NCBI GenBank assembly: GCA_949318235.1
Contig: OX439133.1
Coordinates: 25,683,729 to 25,747,728, forward strand
Length of the DNA: 64,000 nt
From: Ecdyonurus torrentis
Taxonomy: Eukaryota; Arthropoda; Insecta; Ephemeroptera; Heptageniidae
Reading direction: 5' to 3'
Shown here: positions 32,766 through 46,205 of the stretch, one piece after another
Numbering within the stretch: the stretch's first letter is position 1
How the letters are laid out: each line of letters opens with the position of its first letter
Position numbers and translations under genes: made by a program
Notes under the pieces: generated by a model
Databases searched by the model: none
What the model was told of the DNA's origin: nothing
What the model saw: the letters and a program-made list of their open reading frames with translations, nothing else

Positions 32766-33169
32766 ATTTTGTTAAAAATAAAACATGGTATATAATAAAT
32801 GTCTCATCTTTATAATCATAATTATTAAAAGAGAATGAAACATCATGATAAAGTCATATAAAAATATATGATATTATAAAGGACATGATGTTGAAAGGGT
32901 TCAAAAGAAAAGGTCATGAAAATTATTAACCACACACACACACATTATGTTTTTATGTAAAACTTGTGGTGCTTTCACTACATTAAATATTTTTTATGTC
33001 TTTATCATCGTTAAAAAACTATTTAGACACATGTGGTCTGTCTACTTCATAATGAATTAATATTTTTTACACTTGCGTAAATATTTTTTAATCAATTAAC
33101 TCATGAATTTTAAGATCGAAATTTTATAGTAAATACTTCCCTCTCTCTCTCCCTCTCTCTCTCTGATCC

Positions 33170-33240
33170 TGATCATATGATCTTAAACTTTCTAAATTTT
33201 ACTTTTTAGATATTGAGATGCAAGCCTTCTAATACAACGC
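33170..33240 (+). mobile_element. M6 repeat, right terminus only
   Basis: ATATTGAGATGCAAGCCTTCTAATACAACGC ends at the TTAA (33,241-33,244) that begins an M4 copy, matching the ACAACCCTTAA end of other M6 copies. Confidence 0.6.
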
Positions 33241-33244
33241 TTAA

Positions 33245-33569
33245 AGGCATAGACAACATAAAAACATTAGCATTTATGTCACAAAACACTTGATGGGACT
33301 AACCTCAATAACATTAATTAATCTCAAAACCCAACTATAGAGCCGTAGCAGTGATAATAAAATTTTGAGTTATGCAACCCGCACAACATTTTAAACTAGT
33401 TTTTGTCTGTTTCTGACGTCATAAACAGAATTATTCACGCAAATTGCATACTTTACAGTTTTTTCACGCTCTCTTGTGGGGCCACATTAACATTCTGGTA
33501 AAAATTATCATCAGTTTTGTAGATCCTATTTTGTGTTAAAGAACATGTTGTTTCATGTTTTCTATGCCT
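33245..33569 (+). mobile_element. M4 MITE in a TTAA chain
   Basis: AGGCATAGACAACATAAAAAC to TTTTCTATGCCT; TTAA at 33,241-33,244 and 33,570-33,573. The core TGACGTCATAAAC is intact. Confidence 0.87.
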
Positions 33570-33573
33570 TTAA

Positions 33574-33915
33574 GGGAGTATGGGACTGACGTTGGCCATT
33601 ATTAGACTCAAACTTTTATCGTCAAAATAATCTGAAATTTTGCACAATGATACTTCAGTTTGAGACAATTTTTAAATATTTAAAAATTTTGGGGGTCACT
33701 GTGCAAATTAATTTTATATGATTGTTTGAAAATTTAAGCCCATAAGGCCCAATGTAAATTTTTAATAATTTTTTTTTTTTTTTTGATTGTTAAAACATCA
33801 TGAAATATTAGCACAGCTAGGTGTGACCCTTAGCTACACAATGACACCAAATTTAGACCCTAAACACGTTCTAGTTATTGAGATATAAGGTCGGTATCAC
33901 CCCCCCCCCCCCCTA
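33574..33915 (+). mobile_element. M5 MITE, right end replaced by poly-C
   Basis: GGGAGTATGGGACTGACG start shares its TTAA with the M4 copy. The tail ATATAAGGTCGGTATCA runs into a 14-bp C tract where TACCCTACTCCC is expected. Confidence 0.82.
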
Positions 33916-34022
33916 AACTTTTGTCAAACAAAAGTTATTACGGTGTTTTGTATTGAAGAGCTACTTCTATGTAACTGAATAATTTCTTAAACTTATATTT
34001 TCCATATTATATAGAATAGTCT

Positions 34023-34625
34023 GTATAAAGTCTATATATTCATGTTAAAGTCAACGCTTTGTTGGATCACTCAATAACATGGGTGGCATAGGAAAATAAC
34101 TAATATTTCCAGTTTAAAAACACTATGCAATATTTTTGAGAGCTTTGATGCTGTAAATATGTTGAATTAGTTTCTCAAGTATGTAAGAAAAAAAATTAAT
34201 CAATTTCACAAAGAAAATTGCCTAAAACGAAGTTTGTCCTGTATGCAAGGCGTAGAACACTTTGAACAAAAAAGGTGTGTAATATCCTAACAAATTTGAA
34301 AAACAACGTTGATTTGGCAGGAGTCATTTATTTCTAATTTATTTTCCATACACAAAATGCCACTGGCGGTCACTGACGTCACAGCTTGCCCGGTTTACGC
34401 GCGTAAAACAAGCAAGCTGTGACGTCAATTACCGCCAGTGACATTTAGTGAATGGAAAATAAATTAGAAATCAATGACTCCGGACACATCAACGTTCATT
34501 TTCAGGTTTGTTAGGATAATACACAGCTTTTTTGTTCAAGGTGTTCTACGTCTTTAAGCTATGTTATTCATTACTTCAGTATGACCTCCAAATGCATATA
34601 ATATGACGTCATCCGTATACACCCT
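34023..34625 (+). mobile_element. M1 MITE split by M3
   Basis: The left part ends TTTGTCCTGTATGCA, and the right part resumes AGCTATGTTATTCATTACTTCAG..CCGTATACACCCTATA after the M3 insertion. Confidence 0.83.
34247..34554. mobile_element. M3 palindromic MITE
   Basis: AAGGCGTAGAACACTTTGAAC to GTTCAAGGTGTTCTACGTC. Centre CACTGACGTCACAGCTTGCC..GCAAGCTGTGACGTCAAT has two TGACGTCA. Confidence 0.88.
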
Positions 34626-34848
34626 ATATAATCCTTGACATTTTATTATTTGATATAAAGTAATAAGTTTGTCAAAACATTATTATATTACATACAAGAA
34701 GTGTTATATTGAGCATTAGATTACTTTATGTGTATAAATATACGAAAACATATTAGAGCGTAGGCTTTTTTGATGTTACATCATACAACACTAAATTTGT
34801 CATTTCTGGATGTAGGCTAGCATCGCGTGGGAGTTGTGTCATCATTAT

Positions 34849-34851
<3 letters not shown>

Positions 34852-34888
<37 letters not shown>
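34852..34888. repeat. (GA)n array
   Basis: Short GA run. Confidence 0.93.
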
Positions 34889-34892
<4 letters not shown>

Positions 34893-34973
34893 TCTCCATA
34901 TAGAAGAAAATATCGAATTTACGCAACATGTTACATAACACTAATTTTTTGATATGTGTTGGCAGTGTAGGCG

Positions 34974-35144
<171 letters not shown>

Positions 35145-35404
35145 CATGTGTATGAAATTAGTTTTTTTTAATTAAATATAATTTTCTTCGGAGAGGTAAA
35201 TGATGATTTATATAGCAACTTTGATGTTTGATGTTTTTTCCCTTTTTACATATTAAGCATGTGAAGTTTTTAAATTAGATTTTCAAAGTTTTATTACTAT
35301 AATTATAAATATTTTTCACTTATAAAGCAAAAACAAACTTTTTTTTATATTTTTAACACCATATGTGGTTGTTTTTTTAAACAGACATCACGAGGGATAA
35401 AATA

Positions 35405-35708
35405 TAAAGGCATAGAACGTGTGGAGCCAAAAAAAGTAATATCACAACATAAGTAAATATCAACGTTGATTTGGCAGTAATTATTGATTTCTAAATTATT
35501 TTCTATTTATGAAATGGCAGCTGCGGGTTTATGACGTCACTCTAGTCCACGCTTGCGGAAACAAGCGAGCTGTGACGTCATAAACCCGCAGTTATAATTT
35601 TGTGAATAGAAAATAAATTAGAAATCAATGATTCCTGCCAAATCAACGTTGATATTTAGGTATGTGTTAGGATACTAGGCAAGTTTTTTTTTAAGGTGTT
35701 CTATACCT
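35405..35708. mobile_element. M3 palindromic MITE
   Basis: AAAGGCATAGAACGTGTGGAG to AAGGTGTTCTATACC. Arms AATATCAACGTTGATTTGGC and inverse; TGACGTCA at about 35,533 and 35,574. Confidence 0.86.
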
Positions 35709-35864
35709 TTTAAGTATGATGGAAGAAAATTTCTTTTCAATTTTTTTTAATGGAATATTTTGTATAAAATACACTTATGAGGTGACACAGAATGATTTTA
35801 ATTTGCATAATATAAATTAAAAATAAATTAATAATTTTAAATGGTATTAATTTTATAATTTTTG

Positions 35865-36125
35865 GCCTCTATACAAGGTCCATATAATAAAGAGATTGAG
35901 CGCAGCACAAAACTCGCGCATTCGATTTCATTTTACGATGGATTGTACTTGGTTCTCAGCCAATACGATGCCACTCACCAGTTACGTCACTGATAAGGTG
36001 AACAAAGTTTCATGCAGTGATATGGCGTCTTTGGTGAATTTCTTTAAGCTGCGCGACCTTGGCCAAAACTTTTCCCGGAGCAACTAACCTCTTATATAAT
36101 ATGCTGGAACTTGGTCTTTATACTG
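35865..36125. repeat. Possible MITE with imperfect inverted ends
   Basis: CTCTATACAAGGTCCATATAATAAAGAG and, inverted, CTCTTATATAATATGCTGGAACTTGGTCTTTATA. The interior is more GC-rich and holds a 63-codon open frame (35,896-36,087) with no recognisable domain. A small gene or exon cannot be excluded. Confidence 0.45.
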
Positions 36126-36255
36126 GCCAAAAACGGTACAAACCCACTTACATGGTCCTACGACTTTTTTTTAAACAATATGCACTAGTCAGAGTATTTC
36201 TTCATTACATATAAATGATTAAGTATGATAATAGTAAATAATGATAATAATTTAC

Positions 36256-36867
<612 letters not shown>

Positions 36868-37073
36868 TAATTTACTAAGGTGCGCATATACAGGGCTTTT
36901 TCAGCCTTATTACATTGACCTTCGGAACAATTTAAGATAATAATTTTACAATAAAAATACAATTACAATAAAATACGTATATGGTAATTTTAAAAATTAA
37001 TTATTCGATTTTTTTTTCTTCATTTTCTGTAACAGAAATTATTTAACAGATTTTCATACCAATATTTTTACTC

Positions 37074-37192
37074 ATATATATATATATAAAATATATTATA
37101 TTTGTGTGTGTGTATGTGTATGTTTATATGTGTACGTATGTATATATATATATATATATATACGCACACACACACACACAAATATACATAAA
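37074..37192. repeat. TA / GT / CA compound array
   Basis: Successive TATATA, GTGTGTATGTGTATG, TATATATA and CACACACA blocks, followed at 37,218-37,268 by (TC)n and CACACACA. Confidence 0.9.
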
Positions 37193-37222
37193 GTTTCTTT
37201 AAACTTTTATCATTAAATCTCT

Positions 37223-37267
<45 letters not shown>

Positions 37268-37452
37268 CGCAAAGATTCACTTTCATTTGCCCTCTCTAAA
37301 ATCCAAATGTGCGGAGGTGTTTTTAAGAAGTTACAAAGTCAATAAGTTTATTATTCTAAATTGAGTGGAAGGGGCGGGAAATAAAACTTTTTGAACTTCT
37401 TGATGCTTTGCGATTTACATCAGAAATATAAACTAATTTTGCATTATTATAT

Positions 37453-37626
<174 letters not shown>

Positions 37627-37738
37627 TGCATTTTTTTATTAACATTTCATAGAAATAATATGATTATTTTTTTCTGATTTCCCAAAGAAAAAAAAAAGCC
37701 AAAAATAAAGTTTATCCTAAGCTGAGCAAAGTTATTTA

Positions 37739-38047
37739 ATAGGGTGGTTTCATTCATGTTAAAGACGACGCCATAAGTGAGTACTAAATAACATTCACCA
37801 GTTTAGGAACATGGCACATTTTGTCAGTTTAAAAATACATGGCATTTCTTTTTAGAGCATTGATGTTGTTAACAGATTGAATTAGTACCTCAAGTATGCA
37901 AAAAAAATAATAATAACCAAAAAATAACTAATTTTCCAAAGAAAATAGCCAAAAACTACGTTTGTCCTATGCTGCGAGCAATGTTATTCATTGCTCAAGA
38001 AGATCATCAAAAAGCACTCAGAATGACGTCATGCGCACATACCCTAT
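37739..38047 (+). mobile_element. M1 MITE, diverged
   Basis: TAGGGTGGTTTCATTCATG to CGCACATACCCTATA; core AATGACGTCATG intact. Confidence 0.78.
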
Positions 38048-38104
38048 ACTCCAGTATGGCCTCCATGCACATAAAATATGACATCATCCGCATACATCCT
38101 ATAT
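38048..38104 (+). mobile_element. M1 MITE, right end fragment
   Basis: CTCCAGTATGGCCTCCATGC..CCGCATACATCCTATA directly follows the previous copy: a tandem partial duplication of the M1 right end. Confidence 0.75.
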
Positions 38105-38606
38105 AAAACAGTTGTGGAATCGCAAGGTAACCGCAATTTTGTAAAGTATAGATCGGTAATTCTTCAGAAATTTGTAAAATGTAGAATCTCATTTTGACGG
38201 GAGAAAATCTTCATTCATATGTTTTATCTAAAGATCGCATCCTTCCTTCATTTTGTTTAATGTTGTATATTTATTGACAGCGTATAGAAACACCGCCGCA
38301 TATTTTTACTTAGGGAAAAGTCGAATGAAAGAGGGCAATACATAGAGAGAGAGAGAGAGAGAGAGTTAATGATAAAAGTTGAAGCAAACTTCATGTGTCT
38401 TTTGTCTTGCCAAGTCAAGAAAGAAAGGATTATTCGCTGCTTTTATGTGCGTGCACGCATTCATATAACAACAATGCTTTGTGTTATACACTTTACTACA
38501 GCGTTCTTTTTTTTACCCTCCTGATATACATACACAATTTTTTTAAGTTTCCAAATAAAAATATTCAAAGCATTTGAGATATTTTTTTTTCTATATTTCA
38601 AGTTTA

Positions 38607-38772
<166 letters not shown>

Positions 38773-38788
38773 GTTCGTTGGTTTGTTG

Positions 38789-39012
38789 TTTCGTTCGTTC
38801 GTTCGTTCATTCGTTCGTTCGTTCGTTCGTTCGTTCGTTCGTTCGTTCGTTCGTTCGTTCGTTCGTTCGTTCGTTCGTTCGTTCGTTCGTTCGTTCGTTC
38901 GTTCGTTCGTTCGTTCGTTCGTTCGTTCGTTCGTTCGTTCGTTCGTTCGTTCGTTCGTTCGTTCGTTCGTTCGTTCGTTCGTTCGTTCGTTCGTTCGTTC
39001 GTTCGTTCGTTA
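38789..39012. repeat. (TTCG)n tetranucleotide array
   Basis: About 220 bp, one early unit is TTCA. The array, its left TTTA neighbour and the short bridge look like one evolving tract. Confidence 0.97.
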
Positions 39013-39438
39013 AAATGCTATATTTTTCTGAAAGCAATTATTACAAAATTTATACTGAATAATGATGTTCGTATACCCTGTTCTCATGCTCCAAAAAGTG
39101 CTCAATGCTATTGAAAAAGCATTAGGCGATCGTCATATCTTTGTGGTTTGGGACACGAAGAACAGGGTTTATGAACATCATAAACGAATGTCACATACAC
39201 GTCATACATTCTTCAAACATTACATAACGACGATAAAATATAAAACAAATAACAAAGCGTGTAAAACAAATTTCACAATCTCAAGTACGTCGTTTTACTT
39301 TCAGTGTCCTTTTGTTTGTAAAGTGCTTGCAAATAACAAAGTTCTGGTAGTGGTGCTTCAGAATTATAAATGATTTAATAAAATGTCCAGTTAAATAAGA
39401 CTTTATGAGTCATGTTGAAATCTCTTATAAAAAGTAAA
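39013..39438. other. Non-repetitive stretch, no gene assigned
   Basis: A 103-codon open frame (39,062-39,373) includes VLNAIEKALGDRHIFVVWD but no domain I recognise. An acceptor-like TTTTACTTTCAG lies inside it at about 39,293-39,304. Support is too weak for a gene call. Confidence 0.4.
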
Positions 39439-39440
39439 AA

Positions 39441-40042
39441 GTATATGCATTCATGTTAAAGTCGACACCACGTTTTATATTTATCAAAACACGGGCCAGT
39501 ATGGGAAAATAACTCATTTTGCCAGTTTATAAATACTAAGCAATATTTTTGAGGCATTGATGCTGGTAATAGACCGCTTGCACTCATATTTAAGAGCCGC
39601 CATTTTGTTGGTCAGGAATACATAGGCCAGCATAGAAAAAACATCATTTTTATTTTTTTAATAGCAAAAGAAGCTTCAAACCTCAATTAAAGCCTTATTT
39701 CTAGCTCCTAATAAGCTCGAAGGATATGAGAAAAATTTGTTGAGTTGAAATAAACAATTTTTTATGTGAAAAATTAGGAAAAACGAAGTTTCCCCTATGC
39801 TGGACAATGCATTAGTCACCACAAACATGGCGACAAAGCGCAAGGATGTGCAAGGGGTCTATAGGTTGAATGAATTAGTTTCTCAAGTATGTGAGAATAA
39901 TAATAATAATTACAAAAAATTAACAGATTCCCCAAAGAAAATAGACAAAAATACAGTTTTTCCTATGCTGAGCAATGTTATTCATTACTCCAGTATGGCG
40001 TCCAAGCGCTTTAAATATGACATCATGCAGATACACCCTATA
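39441..40042 (+). mobile_element. M1 MITE split by M2
   Basis: TATATGCATTCATGTTAAAG..GCATTGATGCTGGTAA, then M2, then GTTGAATGAATTAGTTTCTC..GATACACCCTATA. Confidence 0.82.
39570..39861 (-). mobile_element. M2 MITE inside M1
   Basis: TAGACCGCTTGCACTCATA to GGATGTGCAAGGGGTCTA; terminal inverted TAGACC..TTGCAC well preserved. The flanking TA suggests a TA target site. Confidence 0.87.
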
Positions 40043-40343
40043 GGGTGTGTATGCATGACGTCATTCTGAATGCTTCTTGAGGAATGAATAACATTGCTAG
40101 CATAGGACAAACATAGTTTTTGGCTATTTTCTTTGGAAAATCAGCTATTTTTTTGTTATTATTTTTTTTCTTACATACTTGAGGTACTAATTCAACTTGT
40201 TAACAGCATCAGTGTTCTCAAATATATTGCAAAGTATTTTTAAAGTGTTAAAATTTTCCATTTTCCTATACAGCCCATGTTATTTAGTACTCACTTATGA
40301 CGTCAACTTTAACATGTATGAAGCCATGAATGAAACCACTCTA
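40039..40343 (-). mobile_element. M1 MITE, inverted, sharing TATA with its neighbour
   Basis: Begins at the same TATA (40,039-40,042) that ends the previous copy: ACACCCTATAGGGTGTG. Ends ATGAATGAAACCACTCTA. Confidence 0.82.
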
Positions 40344-40375
40344 TTGAATTTAATTAGAGATTGCGAAAAACACTA

Positions 40376-40716
40376 AAAAGAATAGAGCAGACAAAAAAAT
40401 AAGCATTTATATCACAAAACACTTGATGGGACTTACATAAATAACTTTAGTTTGTATCAAAACCCAACAGTAACCCCGTATAGCAGTGATCAGAATATTC
40501 AATTTATGGAACCCACATAACATTTTCATACTAATTTTTGCATATTTCTGACGTCATAAACATGAATAGTCACTCAAATTGCATAATTTACAATATTTTT
40601 ATACGCTATCTCGTGGGGCTACGTTACGATTCATGTAAAAATTATCAACAGTTTTGAAGATCCCATTTCATGTATTTACATTAAAAAGCACATGTTATTT
40701 TATGCGGTCTATGCCT
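40376..40716 (+). mobile_element. M4 MITE
   Basis: AGAATAGAGCAGACAAAAA start, TGACGTCATAAAC core, TGCGGTCTATGCCT end before TTAA (40,717-40,720). Confidence 0.85.
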
Positions 40717-40724
40717 TTAAGAAT

Positions 40725-41145
40725 CGCCATTAAGAATTCTCTATATATTATTATTTTTTTGTCTTTCTTTCTTTTTCATTTATTGATTTTTTTTTGTAAT
40801 GTGTACCATGTGTTAATTAATTCTCAGCAAACACGTAGATATTTTACTAGACATAAAGCATGAGGTGTTTGGTTACTCTATTATACATAGGCACCTGCAT
40901 AGTAATGTTACCTTTAATTACACACAAAATATATTGTATCAAAATACTCGAGGCGTAATGTGATAAATCACAACGTACAATTGAACAATAATAGTTTCTC
41001 ATCTATAACAAAAACATACATGCTAACATACATGCATACATCCTAATGTTATTGTATCACAGATCAAAATTTCAGTTTTTTTTTTTAATTACAAATATTT
41101 ATTAAAGTCCCGTAATAGTTGATTTCCTACCTTAATCAATTAAAG
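40725..41145. other. AT-rich stretch, no gene seen
   Basis: No match to the families and no exon signal. Confidence 0.5.
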
Positions 41146-41147
41146 GC

Positions 41148-41265
41148 ATATGGTCTCTTCAGTCTCAGACCTTTTTAAACAATATTTCAGTGTCGTAAAT
41201 TTTAACCATGTTTTTGTACTGCTCTCAGAATGACAAAAATATGTCTCTTTTGTCGAGTTTTTTTT
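41148..41265 (+). repeat. Dispersed repeat, second copy of 255-380
   Basis: CTCTTCAGTCTCAGACC.., TTTCAGTGTCGTAAATTTTAACC, CTCTCAGAATGACAAAAATATG, TGTCTCTTTTGT, then a T tract (41,259-41,283). Confidence 0.6.
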
Positions 41266-41329
41266 TTTTTTTTTTTTTTTTTTGTGCTTTTTCTTACTTT
41301 CACAAACCCCCAACCAACTCTACATTGCT

Positions 41330-41525
41330 CAAAACATTGGTCTCTCAAAACCTGACTGTAGTAGTGATAGGAAAATTTAGATTTATGCAATATATATACA
41401 CATTTTCATGCTAATTTTTGCCTGTTTCTGACGTCATAGACTTATTAATGGAAATGACATATTTTACAGTATTTTCACGCTGTCTTCTGGAGCCACATCT
41501 ACATTGCTCTACATTGCTCAAAATA
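41330..41525 (+). mobile_element. M4 MITE, internal fragment
   Basis: CATTGGTCTCTCAAAACCTGAC, TAATTTTTGCCTGTTTCTGACGTCATAG and TTTTCACGCTGTCTTCTGGAGCC match the M4 interior; both ends are missing. Confidence 0.6.
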
Positions 41526-41669
41526 GCTCTAAAAAAACACGAAATTTTACTGGCTTTTTTCTGACACAATTTTCACATTTTAATCTTAATTTTTTCTAAT
41601 TTTTTCGATTGTTTAAAGATTTTTCGTCAAGTTTTTTTTATGTACAACTCATTGTATATTGCGACTGAA

Positions 41670-42420
41670 GAAGATAGATAAGAACTAAGAAGACAACATT
41701 CGTATTTATATCTCAAAACACTATACGAAGCCTTGTTCACAATGGACTTGTCCTTAGTGAAAATGCTAATTTTTTCCACTTAAGAACAATTGGTGTTCAC
41801 AATAAAACTATTGTTGCACTTAACAATTTTCTTAATTGGTTTCACTTAACAATTTTTTTTTCTTAATTTTTTTTCTTAAGTAGCTACTTAGAAGAATTAT
41901 TTGAATTTACATAATAATCAAACCCAAGTTGATTCTTACGTAAATTCAAATAATTCTTCTAATTAGCTACTTAAGAAAAAAAATTAAGAAAAAAATTTGA
42001 AAGTGAAAGTTATAAGTAAAAAATTAAGAAAAAAAATTCTTAAGTGGAAATTCTAAGTAGCTACTTAACAATCAATCTTTTTTCTTACTTTGAAAAAAAT
42101 TAGCATTTTCACTTAAGAAAAGTCCATTGTGAACGAGGCTTTAGACTTGCATAAATAACATTAATTTGTTTTAAAATCCAACTGTAGCACTGTAGCAGTG
42201 ATCAAAAAAATTAACTTATGCAACCCGTGCAATATTTTCATATTAATTTTTAACGTCATAAACAGAAGAAATCACTCAAATTGCATACTTTACAGTTTTT
42301 TCACGTTCTCTCGTAGAGCTACATTAACATTCTAGTAAAAATTATCATCACTTTTGATGTTCCCATTTCGAGTTTAATCACTAAAAAGCACCTGTCATTT
42401 TATATGGTATATCTTTAATA
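41670..42420 (+). mobile_element. M4 MITE split by a foldback element
   Basis: AAGAACTAAGAAGACAACATTCGTATTTATATCTCAAAACACTATA, then the foldback insert, then TTAGACTTGCATAAATAACATTAATTTG to TATATGGTATATCTTTAAT. The uninterrupted junction CACTATATTAGACTTGC is visible in the copy at 43,206. Confidence 0.75.
41729..42140. mobile_element. Foldback element
   Basis: Termini AGCCTTGTTCACAATGG and CCATTGTGAACGAGGCT. Arms are rich in CACTTAAGAA / TTCTTAAGTAGCTACTTA, with an inner palindrome ACGTAAATTCAAATAATTCTTCTAA and inverse around 41,930. Target duplication unclear. Confidence 0.82.
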
Positions 42421-42424
42421 ATTA

Positions 42425-42836
42425 AAAGTCACATGTCGTTTCATGTGGTGTATGGCTTTAATTAAAGATACCTTTCTATATTGATGTATCTATATTATGT
42501 ATTACATCTAAACTCAGAATTTAATATCTAACGCCATTCAAGATTGGAGTATTTATATAGCTTTGTTCGTACACACAACAAAATCAATATATTTCATTAA
42601 GCAGGCTTGTACGCGGTATTTTATACTATTAAACTTCTCATTAACAAAATGTATGCCTGCTAAAATTAAATTCTTTTACACTTCAATGCGCTACCTTTCA
42701 TGATTTTGTTTCTTTCTTATGTAATATATATTTAAAACTCGCGAACAACAAAACAATTTCTTATTAAAATTATTTATTATAGCTTTAGGGGAGAGAATAC
42801 TGAAAATTTTTCATTAATAAGATTTTATACGTAATT
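42425..42836. other. AT-rich stretch, no gene seen
   Basis: Nothing supportable beyond a short TTTCATGTGGTGTATGGCTTTAA tail resembling the M4 end at 42,435-42,465. Confidence 0.45.
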
Positions 42837-42840
42837 TTAA

Positions 42841-43157
42841 AGGCATAAATAAGAAAAAAAAACATTTGCATTTATAGTATAAAAACACTTGTAATGTATA
42901 ATAAAATAGCAATAGTTGGTCTCAAAACCTAGCAGTGATAGGAAAATTTAGATTTATTCAATACGCACATTTTCATACTAATTTTTGTCTGTTTCTGACG
43001 TCATAAATATACTTATTACTAGAAATAACATATTTTACAGTATTTTCACGCTCTCTTTTATAGAGCCACATTGCGGTAAAAATTATCATCAGTTTTGTAG
43101 ATCCCATTTTGTGTTTAATGATTAAAAATAACATTTTATTTCACGTATTCTATGCAT
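42841..43157 (+). mobile_element. M4 MITE, diverged subfamily
   Basis: AGGCATAAATAAGAAAAAAAAC start, TCTGACGTCATAAATATAC core, TCACGTATTCTATGCA end. TTAA at 42,837-42,840 and 43,158-43,161. Confidence 0.82.
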
Positions 43158-43205
43158 TTAAGGGATCTCTTTTTCAACAAGAGCTTATTATCCTGCTATA
43201 ATTAA

Positions 43206-43392
43206 AGGCATAGACAAGAAGAAAACATTCGCATTTACATCTCAAAACACTATATTAGACTTGCATAAATAGAATTAGTTTGTTTTAAAATCCTACTGTA
43301 TCTCCGCAGCAGTGATCAGAAAAATTTAACTTTCGTTTGGATTTGTTGTTTAATAATTTAAAATAAAATTTTATTTTATCTGGTCTATACCT
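43206..43392 (+). mobile_element. M4 MITE, internally deleted
   Basis: AGGCATAGACAAGAAGAAAAC to ATCTGGTCTATACC with TTAA on both sides, but only about 187 bp. The middle including the TGACGTCA core is lost. Confidence 0.8.
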
Positions 43393-43399
43393 TTAAATT

Positions 43400-43790
43400 T
43401 TAAATATGGAATTTAGAAGATTTAGAAGTATAAACATAATTAAAATTATTTGTAGAATGTCAAATACAAGGGGGAATGAAATATGTTTTAGTAAAATGAT
43501 ATTAAATTATACACAATGTTATTTTAAACAATATATTTAAATTCTATTCAATTATGGTAAATTAAAAAAAAATAATAATAATGTTTATTTCTGAAAGGCT
43601 GTACACATGTCTGACCCTACTATAACTTTTAATCATACCAACAAATTTAATAATATTATTGATATATTTGTCAATAATTATATTAAATATATCAATCAGT
43701 ATGAATACGTGTGAAGTATATTTTGATGTTTGAATAATTTGAAATTTGTAGTGTTAACGTATTGGCATTTATATTTTGACTACGCTTCGT
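43400..43790. other. AT-rich stretch, no gene seen
   Basis: No family match; short frames only. Confidence 0.5.
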
Positions 43791-43794
43791 CACT

Positions 43795-44542
<748 letters not shown>

Positions 44543-44860
44543 TGCTGTCTGTTTGAAAATATGAACAAAAACTATAAAATAAAATAGTTTGAAATATATT
44601 TCATGAAAACTAGCATTGTAATTATAAAATATAAAATTGTTTGTATAAGCTGTTAAAATTTTCTTTGTTTAATATAAAAAAAGCAACGAAAAAAAAAACC
44701 GTCTACCACTTAGAAATGACTTGAAGTAAAATATTAACTTTGTCATCAACGCAGGGAAAATTTTGCTCTCCTGAAGCTTTTAAACTTTTTGTTTTTTCAA
44801 TATTTACAAAGAAAATTGACATATTTTTCTTATGAAGTACATTTTTTGTGTAATAAACAG

Positions 44861-45129
44861 GTTGCACTCATATTTAAAAGCTGCCATTTTGTTGCTCAGG
44901 AATACACAGGCCAGCATAGGAAAAATGTCATTATTTTTAATAGCAAAAGAAGCTTCCAACCTCAATCAAAGCCTTATTTCTAGCTCCTAATAAGCTCGAA
45001 GAACATGAGAAAAAAATTTTCAGTTGAAATAAACTTTTTTTTATGTAAAAAATTAGGATATATAGTTTCCCCTATGCTGGACAATACTTGTAGGCACCAC
45101 AAACATGGCGACAAAGCGCACCGGGTCTA
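44861..45129 (-). mobile_element. M2 MITE
   Basis: ACAGGTTGCACTCATATTTAAAAGC to ACATGGCGACAAAGCGCACCGGGTCTA; slight internal loss before the right end. Confidence 0.83.
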
Positions 45130-45173
45130 CAAGTTTTTTTGGAAATTTAAAACATTAAAGTATTCTGTTTTTA

Positions 45174-45418
45174 TTAAGGGTTGAAATTAGATGACTTTTA
45201 TCTCAAAATATAAAAAAAGAAAACTTTCAAACTGTATGGATATTTATGCAATCTATAATAAAAATTGCAGAACCCGTGACCATCAGATCAGAAGAGAAAA
45301 ATAGTTTCTGAAATAAACATAGACTATATGGGACTAAAATTTAAAAAAAAATATATATTATTTAAAATTTAGCATGCGGATGACTCTCAATTTTTTAACA
45401 TTTTTAAATACATTGACT
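45174..45418 (-). mobile_element. M6 repeat, inverted partial
   Basis: TTAAGGGTTGAAATTAGATGAC, AACTTTCAAACTGTATGG, GAACCCGTGACCATCAGATCAG, TATGGGACTAAAATTT match M6 reversed. Confidence 0.68.
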
Positions 45419-45425
45419 ATATAGT

Positions 45426-45784
45426 AAAGGAACAACTGTTTTTAGGCCGACTATAAGCGATTTTGGACACATCCGCTAAAGCAAACTATATTAATGGTCG
45501 TTTCTAGTACAAGCAAGATCGACCCATAAGCAAAAATCTTAGCAATGGATCAACAACGAAATTAGGAACCTTTATCCATAACAACATATGTAATTTTGAG
45601 GTTTTTAACGGATTTTTTATAACAATGGAAAAAAAATCGTTGATCTTGCTTGTAGGAGAAGCCGTAAATATAGTATGCTTTAACATCCGCTTCCGTTACT
45701 CCTATCTACGCATGTGCAGTAAGTCGAAACGGTAGCGGATGTGAGCAAAATTGCACAAATTGGTTTCAAAACAGTTGTTCCTTT
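45426..45784. mobile_element. MITE with AAAGGAACAACTG ends
   Basis: AAAGGAACAACTGTTTTTAGG and the inverse of CAAAACAGTTGTTCCTTT. Interior: subterminal ACATCCGCTAAAGCA / CGGTAGCGGATGTG inverted pair and the block shared with 29.7 kb. Flanking TA. Confidence 0.82.
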
Positions 45785-46154
45785 ATTAGTCAATACCTTT
45801 GCAGCAACTAATTCAAAATTAGTTATTATAATAAAAATATAATGTAATACATTTTTTTTCTATACTTTTGGCGATGCAAATTTAATCAGTATCTTTATAT
45901 TATATTAAAAGCATATAAAAAAAGTAGAGCATCACAATGCATTATGTGTATCTTTAAGCATATATTTTCTGCAAAATTAAAAAAAATACACTAAAGATGT
46001 ATCAACTGATGTACAAATTGTGAATCAACAAAAAATTATGCAAAAAAATATATATTTAGCACATAAAATATGCACCTTTTTAACTCCCGTGAGTCAAGTA
46101 GACAAAGCAGCAGGCAGGATGGAAAGAAAGCAGAGTAGAAGAACAAGACGGAAA

Positions 46155-46158
<4 letters not shown>

Positions 46159-46202
<44 letters not shown>
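46159..46202. repeat. (GA)n array replacing half of an M3
   Basis: The GA run ends at GACACGTGACG, where the right half of an M3 copy begins. Confidence 0.92.
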
Positions 46203-46205
<3 letters not shown>

